47,757 bases of DNA from assembly GCA_024405735.1 (NCBI GenBank), contig JAKSOF010000016.1:1-47757 (forward strand), in the 5' to 3' direction. Shown here piece by piece: positions 1 to 6,885 of the stretch (position 1 is the first letter of the stretch; each line of letters starts with the position of its first letter). Source of the DNA: Victivallaceae bacterium. GTDB taxonomy: Bacteria; Verrucomicrobiota; Lentisphaeria; Victivallales; Victivallaceae. A program made the translations under genes and the position numbers. The notes below the pieces were generated by a model. It did no database searches and had not been told where the DNA came from. It saw only the letters and a program-made list of their open reading frames with translations.

Positions 1-1821
1 ACGATTACGCTCGACGGCGACACTGAAAAAAGTTTCACCGTTTCGGTCGGCGGCGGAAAGGTGTACGGCTCCAACTATTATTCTTTGAAGCTTGCCGACG
101 GGACGCTTTCGCTTACCATTCAGGGGCAGAGCGATGTGGGCGTTGTAACGTTTGACGGCGGGACGGATACCGTCGTCATCGCGGGGGCGACTTACACGGG
201 CAAGGCCTATCGGCAGGAAGATATCGGTCAGGCGCTCGACCAAAAGCAGATCGTCGCGGCGCAGGACGTGACGCTTTCGGGCTTCACCGTTTCCTCCGGG
301 CAAACGTTCGTCGGGGACAATATCACGATGTCCGAAACCTCGGCGGCGATTTACAACGAAGGCACGATGACGCTTTCCGGCACAATCACGACCGGGGCGA
401 ACATCACTTCGACGAAAGCATTCAACGTCGAAGGCGACACGCAACTTGTGCTCGACTTTTCTGCGCGCACGGCGGATATGGGGGAAATGCTCACCGATTA
501 CAATACTTCGTTCAGCGAAATGCAGAGCAATTTGAGCATCACGATCAATGCCGATCAGGAGCAAAGCACGGGCGTTTACACGTTGGCGACGAATGCGACA
601 AAAATCGACTGCCCGATCACGTTCGATATCAACAACGAATTTGTCGCGCCGCTTGATTTTGTGACCAAAGTTATTTCCGGAAAAAGAGTGTACCGGCTTG
701 ACTGGAACAACTTAGACATACAGTTCATCGTCAAAGATGTTTCGGACGGCAAGATTTTCGGCGGAGACACGATCCTCTCTGAAGATACCGCAGTTTCGGA
801 AGTGGCCCGTCTGAACATCAAGGAGGGCAGTTTCGTCGCGGCTGCGGGCGGTGTTTACGCGACAAATTGCCGCGTTGACATCAATACCGACACGAATGTT
901 TCGGTCGAAAACGGTTATTTCTCCAACATCGTCTGCGCGGGGAGCATCGTCAACGAAAATACGGTTTTGACAGTCAACGACGCTTCCCGATTGACGATTT
1001 CAGGCGGCACCTTTGCCAACGCGGTCGCGGGCGGGAATTACATTCAGAAAGAGGGCGGTACGGTTTACGGCGGACGCGGCGCAAAAGCGTCCAACACCTA
1101 CGTCAACATCACGGGAGGCACTTTCCTGCGCGACATTTACGGCGGCAACATCGCGGCGAAAAACAGTTTTGCGACGACGACCAACAGTTATATCACGGGT
1201 TCGACCAATATTACGATCGACACGAGTGAAAACGTTGTTTCCATCAGCGGCAATCTCGTTGCGGGATCAAGCGGGGTGGGACAAATCATCGGCTCGACGA
1301 ATTTGACCTTCACGGGCAATGCCGACAAACTTCTTTTCGGAAGCAAGAGCATCGTTTGCGGTGACAGTCACGATGCGACAACGGCGGTAAGTTGCGTCGG
1401 CAGTGCAAAAACGGTTTCCCGCTTCCTGAATTTCGATGATTTCACGGGCACGCTTGATGCGAAAGTCGTCGGATTTGATCAGGTGAACCTTTCCGGCGGC
1501 AGCGTAACGCTCGCGAAATCCTCGCGGTTGAGCGATGTTTCCTCCTGGAATTTTTCAGGAGGCGCGATATTGACGTTTGAAAATGCGGACAATAATTTCC
1601 GCGGCGACACGCTCACTTTTGGCACGTTTGACGGCAACGAATGGACGGTCGTTTCCGGTTCGGATTCGACGCTTGCAAACTGGGACTGGGCGGATCAGGT
1701 GACAATTGCCGGGCAAAACGCGAGTTTCGACGAGTCGCTCGGCTACTGGACAAGCGCCGATTACAAGTTCTACAAAGAGGACAATGCGCTCATCGTTGCC
1801 AAAAAAGGTCAAATCGCGTAG
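1..1821 (+). CDS. large repetitive secreted beta-helix-like protein, 3' part
   Basis: The reading frame is already open at base 1, so the gene begins outside the window; the GTG at 61 is internal. About 606 residues are visible. They are rich in G, T, S, N, V and I, with short repeating turns such as GGTF, YGGN, NITGG and LSGGS, and two hydrophobic strands per turn. This is the pattern of a right-handed parallel beta-helix as found in very long adhesins and autotransporter passengers. I see no transmembrane beta-barrel, LPXTG or PEP-CTERM-type signal at the C-terminus, which ends in KKGQIA. It is therefore probably secreted or surface-associated by an unknown route. It lies 8 nt upstream of the small peptide gene at 1830 and probably shares its transcript. 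Family and ligand are not recognisable; the secreted repetitive character is fairly sure. Confidence 0.75.
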   Translation, partial: TITLDGDTEKSFTVSVGGGKVYGSNYYSLKLADGTLSLTIQGQSDVGVVTFDGGTDTVVIAGATYTGKAYRQEDIGQALDQKQIVAAQDVTLSGFTVSSGQTFVGDNITMSETSAAIYNEGTMTLSGTITTGANITSTKAFNVEGDTQLVLDFSARTADMGEMLTDYNTSFSEMQSNLSITINADQEQSTGVYTLATNATKIDCPITFDINNEFVAPLDFVTKVISGKRVYRLDWNNLDIQFIVKDVSDGKIFGGDTILSEDTAVSEVARLNIKEGSFVAAAGGVYATNCRVDINTDTNVSVENGYFSNIVCAGSIVNENTVLTVNDASRLTISGGTFANAVAGGNYIQKEGGTVYGGRGAKASNTYVNITGGTFLRDIYGGNIAAKNSFATTTNSYITGSTNITIDTSENVVSISGNLVAGSSGVGQIIGSTNLTFTGNADKLLFGSKSIVCGDSHDATTAVSCVGSAKTVSRFLNFDDFTGTLDAKVVGFDQVNLSGGSVTLAKSSRLSDVSSWNFSGGAILTFENADNNFRGDTLTFGTFDGNEWTVVSGSDSTLANWDWADQVTIAGQNASFDESLGYWTSADYKFYKEDNALIVAKKGQIA

Positions 1822-1829
1822 GAATCAAA

Positions 1830-1955
1830 ATGGAGCAATTGGATTACGTCAAGCCGGAAATGACGGAGTTCGTCATTTCCGAAGCCAAAGGGGAAAGTTG
1901 CTACATCGACTGCACGTCGGATGACATTTGCCCGAGTTCGGTCGACACCATCTGA
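1830..1955 (+). CDS. 41-residue cysteine-containing peptide, RiPP-precursor-like
   Basis: ATG at 1830 follows AGGAA at 1820-1824, which overlaps the stop of the large upstream gene, so translation is probably coupled. The product begins MEQLDYVKPEMTEF, carries a charged stretch (ISEAKGE), then a short tail with three cysteines (SCYIDCTSDDIC) and ends PSSVDTI. The Y-x-KPEM opening and short Cys/Ser/Thr-rich tail resemble short leader-plus-core peptides of ribosomally made modified peptides, and also small unannotated proteins of anaerobes. No modification enzyme is seen within the window downstream; the left flank is not visible. A strong terminator at 1970-1997 closes the unit. It is too short for routine gene callers. 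That it is a gene is well supported by RBS, position and terminator; its function is unknown. Confidence 0.6.
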   Translation: MEQLDYVKPEMTEFVISEAKGESCYIDCTSDDICPSSVDTI

Positions 1956-1969
1956 TTATCGGTGATTTT

Positions 1970-1997
1970 GCCCCGGTGAAAAGCCGGGGCTTTTTTT
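1970..1997 (+). terminator. intrinsic terminator after the small peptide gene
   Basis: A perfect 7-bp GC-rich stem (GCCCCGG at 1970-1976 with CCGGGGC at 1984-1990), a 7-nt loop and seven T residues at 1991-1997. It ends the transcription unit of the repetitive protein and the 41-residue peptide. Confidence 0.92.
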
Positions 1998-2023
1998 GTC
2001 CCCGCCACCCGTTTCTGCTCCTC

Positions 2024-2200
2024 CTAATCGGCGGGGATGTTGCCGAACATTAAATCTTTGGCATTGACGGGCAGATCACCCGTCAGTGCCTTGTGGACGA
2101 TCTCCGGCGAGAGGAGTGCCAGTCGGAGCGTCCGCGAGACTTGAGCGCGATCCTTGCCGGCGGCAACCGCCTCGCATCCGACTGCAATCAAAGAGTATAC
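2024..2200 (-). pseudogene. remnant resembling a site-specific (serine) recombinase C-terminal part
   Basis: On the minus strand, about 58 codons ending at a TAG read ...GKDRAQVSRTLRLAL then SPEIVHKALTGDLP and ...FGNIPAD. This resembles the segment VSR-LRL-LLAPDIVEAIL-G-QP...PLDW at the end of phage-type serine recombinases. The stop sits exactly where the family usually has a tryptophan (PAD followed by TAG). No catalytic resolvase domain is found upstream in this frame: the open frame runs back to 2353 but looks unrelated and overlaps the nitroreductase gene. I read it as a decayed fragment of a mobile-element gene. It could instead be a chance resemblance in a short open frame. Confidence 0.4.
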
Positions 2201-2279
2201 GGTTTTTCTCTCATCTCTCATAGCTGAAATAACAGCTGAAAGCGCATCAGCGCGGGAGTTTGACCGGATTTTCCCTTTT

Positions 2280-3074
2280 TTACAGGATCTCCGCTTTTTC
2301 CGGCAACGTACAGCGTGGATAACTGACGGCGGGGTAACCGAAAAGGAGTACATAGCCGACGCGGTAGCCGCGGGGAATGGCGAGCCGTTTTTTCATCGCC
2401 CGGCTGCAGTTGATCGCATAGACGGCAAAACCGCACCAGCAACAGCCGATGCCAAATGTTTGCGCGTAAAGTTCAAATTGTTCCAACGCGATGACGGGAT
2501 CGACGGCGGAGCACGGCGCGTTTTTGGGAGTCAATGCGACGATCATATGAGGCGCACCGCGAAAGACGAGATCGCGCTCAAGATCATCAAGATAGCGGCA
2601 AATCCGGGGATAAAAAAGTTTCAGCAAGCCGCTTTTGAGCAGAAACTGCAACTGTTTGCGGTTGATCGCGCGGAATACATCCATTTCCGCACGGCTTTTC
2701 ACGACGGCAAATTTCAGACGGTGATCGTTGCATCCCGTCGGGGAATAACGCAAGGCATCGGTCAATTTTTCCAGCGTTGCGGCATCGACTTCCTGCGGTT
2801 TAAACTGGCGGATGCTCCGGCGGTTGCGGAGCGTTGAAAGCATCGCTTCGGGAGTCGCCCCCTGCCCTGCGGGAGAAATCATTTCCGGCGTTACGCCGTC
2901 GACTGAGATCGCGCCTGTCGGGCAAACGGCAAGGCAATGTTGGCAATGGATGCAGAATTTTTCGTTTTCAACGGGGATGACAGGATATTTTTTCCCTTTT
3001 TGCAACACTTTGACGATGCAGTCGCCGACGCATTGAAAGCATCCGGTACATTTCGTTTGATCGATGAAAATCAT
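2280..3074 (-). CDS. ferredoxin-nitroreductase fusion flavoprotein
   Basis: The 264-residue product has an N-terminal bacterial ferredoxin domain with two 4Fe-4S motifs: C10-x2-C13-x3-C17-x-D then C42-x2-C45-x2-C48-x3-C52-PTGAI. From about residue 85 it is a nitroreductase-family FMN domain (RNRRSIRQFK, SPTGCNDH, GIGCCWCGFA). Such fusions are common in anaerobes and are thought to pass electrons from the iron-sulfur clusters to the flavin; the physiological substrate is usually unknown. RBS-like AAAGGGG precedes the ATG. Transcription is divergent from accD, from a promoter that shares its -35 box with the accD promoter. No signal peptide; cytoplasmic. Family assignment is firm, substrate is not. 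Confidence 0.9.
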   Translation of the reverse strand: MIFIDQTKCTGCFQCVGDCIVKVLQKGKKYPVIPVENEKFCIHCQHCLAVCPTGAISVDGVTPEMISPAGQGATPEAMLSTLRNRRSIRQFKPQEVDAATLEKLTDALRYSPTGCNDHRLKFAVVKSRAEMDVFRAINRKQLQFLLKSGLLKLFYPRICRYLDDLERDLVFRGAPHMIVALTPKNAPCSAVDPVIALEQFELYAQTFGIGCCWCGFAVYAINCSRAMKKRLAIPRGYRVGYVLLFGYPAVSYPRCTLPEKAEIL

Positions 3075-3097
3075 AATCCGCCCCTTTCCTTTTTTAC

Positions 3098-3149
3098 AAT
3101 ATAGCGCAAAAAGGAAAAGATTGCAAAAAAAGCAAACTGCGGTTATATT
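3098..3149. promoter_or_regulatory. divergent promoters sharing one palindromic -35 box (nitroreductase / accD)
   Basis: Plus strand: TTGCAA at 3121-3126, 17-bp spacer, TATATT at 3144-3149, leading to accD. Minus strand: the same TTGCAA read from the other side, 17-bp spacer, TATATT at 3103-3098, leading to the nitroreductase gene. TTGCAA is its own reverse complement, so one hexamer serves both directions. Two polymerases could not bind together. Confidence 0.75.
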
Positions 3150-3178
3150 AAGAGAAACGCAGCAAAGGAGTTGAAACT

Positions 3179-4021
3179 ATGCCTCTTTTTGGCGGACAAC
3201 ACATTCCCAAGCCGGGGGAGCACAAGATGGTGATCCCCGAAGGCTCCTGGATCAAGTGCAAAAAATGCGGTCACACGCTCTATACGGATCGTCTTGCGGA
3301 CAACACCAATGTCTGCTGGAACTGCAATTTTTATTTTCCGCTCACCGCCCAGGCGCGGATCAAAATGCTGACCGACGAAGGCTCGTTCCAGGAAATCGAC
3401 GCCAATATATCGTCGGTCGACGTGCTCGGTTTCAAAGACTCCAAGCAATATTCCGACCGGATCACCGAAAGCAAGACCAAATCCCGTTTGAACGACGCCG
3501 TCGTTTGCGGCAAAGCGACTTTGGATCAACGCCCCTTCATGCTCGGCGTGATGGACTTCCGCTTCATGGGCGCCTCGATGGGCTCCGTCGTCGGCGAAAA
3601 GATCACGCGGCTCTTTGAAATGGCGCTTAAGAAAAAACTTCCCGCCGTCATGGTGACCGCTTCCGGCGGCGCCCGGATGCAGGAAGGCATTTTAAGTCTG
3701 ATGCAAATGGCGAAAACCTGCGGCGCCGCCCAGCGGCTCGCCGCAGCGGGACTGCCGTACATCGCGATATTGACCGACCCGACCTATGGCGGCGTGACGG
3801 CAAGTTTCGCGACCGTCGCCGACGTGATTCTCGCCGAGCCCGGCGCGATGATCGGTTTCGCCGGGCCCCGCGTGATCCAGGAAACCACCAAGGCGCGCTT
3901 GCCCGAAGGCTTCCAGACGGCGGAATTCCTTTTGCAGAAAGGGCTGATCGACCGCATCGTCGAACGCAAAAATCTGCGCAAAGAATTATCGATTTTGCTT
4001 GATTTTTTACAAAAACAGTGA
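3179..4021 (+). CDS. accD: acetyl-CoA carboxylase carboxyltransferase subunit beta
   Basis: 280 residues, near the usual family length. The product forms the carboxyltransferase component with AccA, moving CO2 from biotin to acetyl-CoA to give malonyl-CoA, the first step of fatty acid synthesis. The N-terminal zinc ribbon is visible (C27-x2-C30-GHTLY and CWNCNFYF). The crotonase-like carboxyltransferase fold follows, with GARMQEG, the oxyanion region SGGARMQE and DPTYGGVTASFA. The start has a strong RBS (AAAGGAG at 3164-3170). accA is not in this window. The 3' end of the coding region contains the promoter of the SRP RNA gene. Confidence 0.97.
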   Translation: MPLFGGQHIPKPGEHKMVIPEGSWIKCKKCGHTLYTDRLADNTNVCWNCNFYFPLTAQARIKMLTDEGSFQEIDANISSVDVLGFKDSKQYSDRITESKTKSRLNDAVVCGKATLDQRPFMLGVMDFRFMGASMGSVVGEKITRLFEMALKKKLPAVMVTASGGARMQEGILSLMQMAKTCGAAQRLAAAGLPYIAILTDPTYGGVTASFATVADVILAEPGAMIGFAGPRVIQETTKARLPEGFQTAEFLLQKGLIDRIVERKNLRKELSILLDFLQKQ

Positions 4022-4027
4022 TATGTT
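3999..4027 (+). promoter_or_regulatory. promoter of the SRP RNA, inside the accD 3' end
   Basis: TTGATT at 3999-4004, 17-bp spacer, TATGTT at 4022-4027. The predicted first transcribed base (about 4034) coincides with the first base of the closing helix of the SRP RNA. Confidence 0.6.
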
Positions 4028-4034
4028 AATTTCT

Positions 4035-4143
4035 GCCGCCGGGGTGGACCTCGTGCGTTGTCAAAAATGCCAACCGGGTCAGGTGGGGAACCAAGCAGCC
4101 CTACGCACCTTTTGACAGGCCACGGGCAATCTGCTCCGGCGGT
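4035..4143 (+). ncRNA. ffs: signal recognition particle RNA, small bacterial type (4.5S)
   Basis: The conserved SRP Alu-less hairpin tip is present: ACCGGGTCAGG, then GGGGAACC and AAGCAGCC around 4073-4100, corresponding to the Ffh-binding domain of bacterial 4.5S RNA. The arms close with CCGCCGG at 4036-4042 pairing perfectly with CCGGCGG at 4136-4142, and CGTGCG pairing with CGCAC-type sequence within. Length about 109 nt fits the short bacterial form. A T-run at 4144-4150 follows the last helix and may end transcription. It has its own promoter in the accD end. Together with Ffh it targets membrane and secreted proteins to the translocon. Confidence 0.93.
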
Positions 4144-4180
4144 TCTTTTTATACGTTTTTAGAGCAAAGGAACCCCGCAG

Positions 4181-4903
4181 ATGTCCAGAATTGACGGCCG
4201 TGCCAACGACGAATTGCGCCCTTGGAATTTCACTCTTGATTTTATGCGTCACCCCGCAGGTTCCGCTTTGCTTTGCTGCGGCAACACCCACGTCGTCGCC
4301 GCCGCGACCTTTGACGACAAAGTCCCCGGCTGGATGAAAGCGCAAAAAGTTCCCGGCGGCTGGATCACCTGCGAGTACGGGATGCTTCCCGCTTCCACCG
4401 GAGAAAGGATGAAGCGCGAAGCTTCACAGGGCAAACAGGGCGGCCGCACCGTCGAGATACAGCGGCTGATCGGCCGTTCGCTCCGGATGGCCGCCGATTT
4501 GCAGAAACTCGGCGAAAAAACCGTCTACATCGACTGCGATGTCCTCGACGCCGACGGAGGTACCCGGTGTGCGGGCATCACGGCGGGCGCGCTCGCGCTC
4601 GCGCTCGGTTGCAAGCGGCTCTACCCGCAGTCGGAAACGCCTTTCAGGGAACTGGTCGCCGCCGTCAGCGTCGGCGTCGTCCGCGGAGAAGCGATGCTTG
4701 ACCTCTGCTACGAGGAGGATTCCTCCGCCGAAGTCGATATGAATGTCATTATGACCGAATCCGGCAAGCTGATCGAAGTCCAGGGCACGGCGGAGCACAA
4801 TCCTTTTGACCGCAGTCGTCTCAACGAGTTGCTCGACCTTGCGGAGCACGGATTAAAACAGATTTTTGCCAGACAGCGCGAAGTTTTGGAGCAAAGCAAA
4901 TGA
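4181..4903 (+). CDS. rph: ribonuclease PH
   Basis: 240 residues, the normal length for this phosphorolytic 3'-to-5' exoribonuclease, which trims the 3' ends of tRNA precursors and works as a hexamer. The start MSRIDGRANDELRPW matches the family opening. GERMKREASQGKQGGRTVEIQRLIGRSLR carries the RNA- and phosphate-binding arginines, and DCDVLDADGGTR holds the catalytic aspartates. AAAGGAA lies upstream of the ATG. It overlaps dnaX by 4 nt (ATGA), so the two are translationally coupled. I have no doubt about the family. Confidence 0.97.
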   Translation: MSRIDGRANDELRPWNFTLDFMRHPAGSALLCCGNTHVVAAATFDDKVPGWMKAQKVPGGWITCEYGMLPASTGERMKREASQGKQGGRTVEIQRLIGRSLRMAADLQKLGEKTVYIDCDVLDADGGTRCAGITAGALALALGCKRLYPQSETPFRELVAAVSVGVVRGEAMLDLCYEEDSSAEVDMNVIMTESGKLIEVQGTAEHNPFDRSRLNELLDLAEHGLKQIFARQREVLEQSK

Positions 4904-6555
4904 GCGAATATCAAGTCATCGCCCGTAAATGGCGGCCGCAAACCTTTGCCGACGTCGTCGGTCAACAGCATGTCGTACGCACGTTGCTCAACGCGATCAT
5001 TTCCGGGCGCACCGCTCACGCCTACCTTTTTGTCGGTTCGCGCGGCATCGGCAAAACGACGCTCGCGCGTATCTTCGCCAAGGCGCTCAACTGTGAACAC
5101 CCGGTCAACGGGGAACCGTGTTGCCAATGCGCCAGTTGCCAGGCGATCGCCGAGGAGCGCAGTCTCGACATCATTGAGATCGACGCCGCCAGCCGCAACA
5201 GCGCGGCGGGGATGCGCACCCTCGCCGAAGAAGTCCTGACGCGCCCCGTCGGCGGCAAATACAAAATCTACATCATCGACGAAGTCCACATGCTTTCCAA
5301 TGCCGCGTGGAACGTTTTGCTGAAAACGGTCGAGGAGCCCCCGTCGCACGTCAAATTCATCTTTGCGACGACGGAAGTCCATCTCGTTTTGCCGACCATT
5401 CTGTCGCGCTGTCAGAGATTTGATCTACAGCCGATCCCGACCCGGCTCATCGCCGAACGGCTGAAACTCATCTGCGAAACGGAAAAAATCGCCATCGACG
5501 CCGAAGCGATCGGGGCGATCGCCCGTTCCGGCGAAGGCGGGATGCGCGATGCGCAATCTCTGCTCGATCAGGTGATCGCCTTTTTTGCCGACGGTTCCGG
5601 ACGCGCGATCACGGCGGATCAGGTGCGGTCGCTTTTCGGCTTGACCGACCGCAACGAATTGGAAAGTCTCGTCCGCGCGCTGTTGCTCAATCAGCCGGGG
5701 GAAATGATCCGGCTGATCAATCAGCAGAGCAAACGCGGCAAAAATCTGGAAACGCTCTTTGAAGACCTGTTGGAGTTGTTGCGCGCGATCCAGCTTTGCC
5801 AATTGTTGCGCAATCCCGCCGAAGTGCTCGACGAAAGCGACGAGATCATCGCGCGCGACACGGCGATCGCCAAGGCGGCTCCGTCGGAAACTTTGCGCAT
5901 TTTACTGGAGATCCTTTCCGGCGTCGGCCGTGTATTGCACGAGGCGGTCAACAAACAGATCTATCTGGAAACGCTTTTGCTCAAAGCGATGCACGAAGCC
6001 CACGCGGTACGCATCGAGGATGTTCTGGCGCGGCTCAATCAACTGCGCACGGCAGGCGAATTGAAATTTCTCGACACCTTGCCGACGGGGAAACCGGCGG
6101 CGGCGGCGACCTTTCCCGAGCCTCTGCCGGAAAAACCCGCAGTAAAAGAGCCGGAACTTCCCGCCATCCCCCCGGAAGCGGAAATCGTCGTCGACGAGGA
6201 ACCGGAAGAACACGCCGCCCCCCTCACCTCCCCCGCACAACCCCAAACGCCTTCGGCTCCGGACATCCCGGATGCTCCGGAAAGCATTCCCGCCGGGGAT
6301 CCGGAAATTTCCGTCGTCATACCGGAAAGCGATCCCGCAGACGAAGAATCCCCTGCCGCTGCCGTTGCGGTTTCTCCGTCGGCACCGGACACGCAGGATC
6401 GTCTTGCGCCGCAAGAACATACCAAACAACGCCAGAGTGTCCTCTCCTCCGACCCCGAAGCGTTAAAAAAGGCGATGTCGGAAACCGACATCGCCGAAAC
6501 GGCGGAACTCTTTGACGCCAAAGTAGTTGACGTCCACCGTCCGATGGAACTCTGA
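4900..6555 (+). CDS. dnaX: DNA polymerase III subunit gamma/tau
   Basis: 551 residues. This is the clamp-loader ATPase of the replicative polymerase. Visible are Walker A GSRGIGKT at residues 46-53, the zinc module with C69 and the CCQCASC cluster, Walker B IIDEVH, and the sensor/SRC finger TILSRCQRF. AAA+ lid and collar regions run to about residue 365. A proline/glutamate/alanine-rich linker covers roughly 390-510 and a short C-terminal end follows. Near the 3' end the codons TTA AAA AAG contain the heptamer A AAA AAG, immediately followed by a perfect hairpin; a -1 shift there would give 538 instead of 551 residues. That hairpin is better explained as a terminator for the opposite strand. 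Confidence 0.95.
   Translation: MSEYQVIARKWRPQTFADVVGQQHVVRTLLNAIISGRTAHAYLFVGSRGIGKTTLARIFAKALNCEHPVNGEPCCQCASCQAIAEERSLDIIEIDAASRNSAAGMRTLAEEVLTRPVGGKYKIYIIDEVHMLSNAAWNVLLKTVEEPPSHVKFIFATTEVHLVLPTILSRCQRFDLQPIPTRLIAERLKLICETEKIAIDAEAIGAIARSGEGGMRDAQSLLDQVIAFFADGSGRAITADQVRSLFGLTDRNELESLVRALLLNQPGEMIRLINQQSKRGKNLETLFEDLLELLRAIQLCQLLRNPAEVLDESDEIIARDTAIAKAAPSETLRILLEILSGVGRVLHEAVNKQIYLETLLLKAMHEAHAVRIEDVLARLNQLRTAGELKFLDTLPTGKPAAAATFPEPLPEKPAVKEPELPAIPPEAEIVVDEEPEEHAAPLTSPAQPQTPSAPDIPDAPESIPAGDPEISVVIPESDPADEESPAAAVAVSPSAPDTQDRLAPQEHTKQRQSVLSSDPEALKKAMSETDIAETAELFDAKVVDVHRPMEL
6465..6495 (-). terminator. minus-strand intrinsic terminator embedded in dnaX
   Basis: Read on the minus strand: GGCGATGTCGG (6495-6485), TTT loop, CCGACATCGCC (6481-6471), then six T (6470-6465). 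An 11-bp perfect stem with a U-tract, 80 nt past the stop of the monooxygenase-like gene. It lies wholly within the coding 3' end of the convergent gene dnaX. Confidence 0.8.
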
Positions 6556-6574
6556 TCCGCTTGAAAGAAATCCG

Positions 6575-6868
6575 TTATTTCATTTCCGAGCAGATCGTGC
6601 CGCGGATCTCATCCGCGAGCAAGCCCGCTTTGTCCGCGAGAAATTCCACCAGATAATCCTGCTGCATATGATGATCGAGCGCCGCCTGATCGCGCCACTG
6701 CTCGTAAATCATGAATTTGTTTTCCTCCGTCGTCGCTTCGTGCGGACGATAGCAGATATTTCCGGCTTCTTTTTGAGTTTTTTCCGCCAGACTTTTCAGG
6801 GCTTCGCGCAAAGCGTCCTTCTTGCCGGGAGCGGCGTAAATCGGACAAAAAATCGTGATCTCTTTCAT
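6575..6868 (-). CDS. antibiotic biosynthesis monooxygenase-domain protein (YgiN-like)
   Basis: 97 residues starting at the ATG of MKEITIFCPIYA, chosen because AGAAGGA lies 8 nt before it; an upstream TTG at 6889 has no such support. The product is a single ABM ferredoxin-like domain (PGKKDALREALKSL, FMIYEQWRDQAALDHHM). Relatives are small dimeric heme- or quinone-interacting oxygenases, or proteins without known substrate. It lies 17 nt downstream of the sigma factor gene and is probably cotranscribed with it, the unit ending at the terminator inside dnaX. Why a housekeeping sigma factor should share a transcript with it is unclear. Confidence 0.8.
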   Translation of the reverse strand: MKEITIFCPIYAAPGKKDALREALKSLAEKTQKEAGNICYRPHEATTEENKFMIYEQWRDQAALDHHMQQDYLVEFLADKAGLLADEIRGTICSEMK

Positions 6869-6885
6869 TGCCGTAAATCCTTCTT

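Noticed and set aside
6465-6495. Programmed -1 frameshift producing a distinct gamma subunit of DnaX
   Set aside because: The shift would remove only 13 residues and the hairpin has no spacer after the heptamer; the minus-strand terminator explains the structure better. Kept only as an alternative in the finding.
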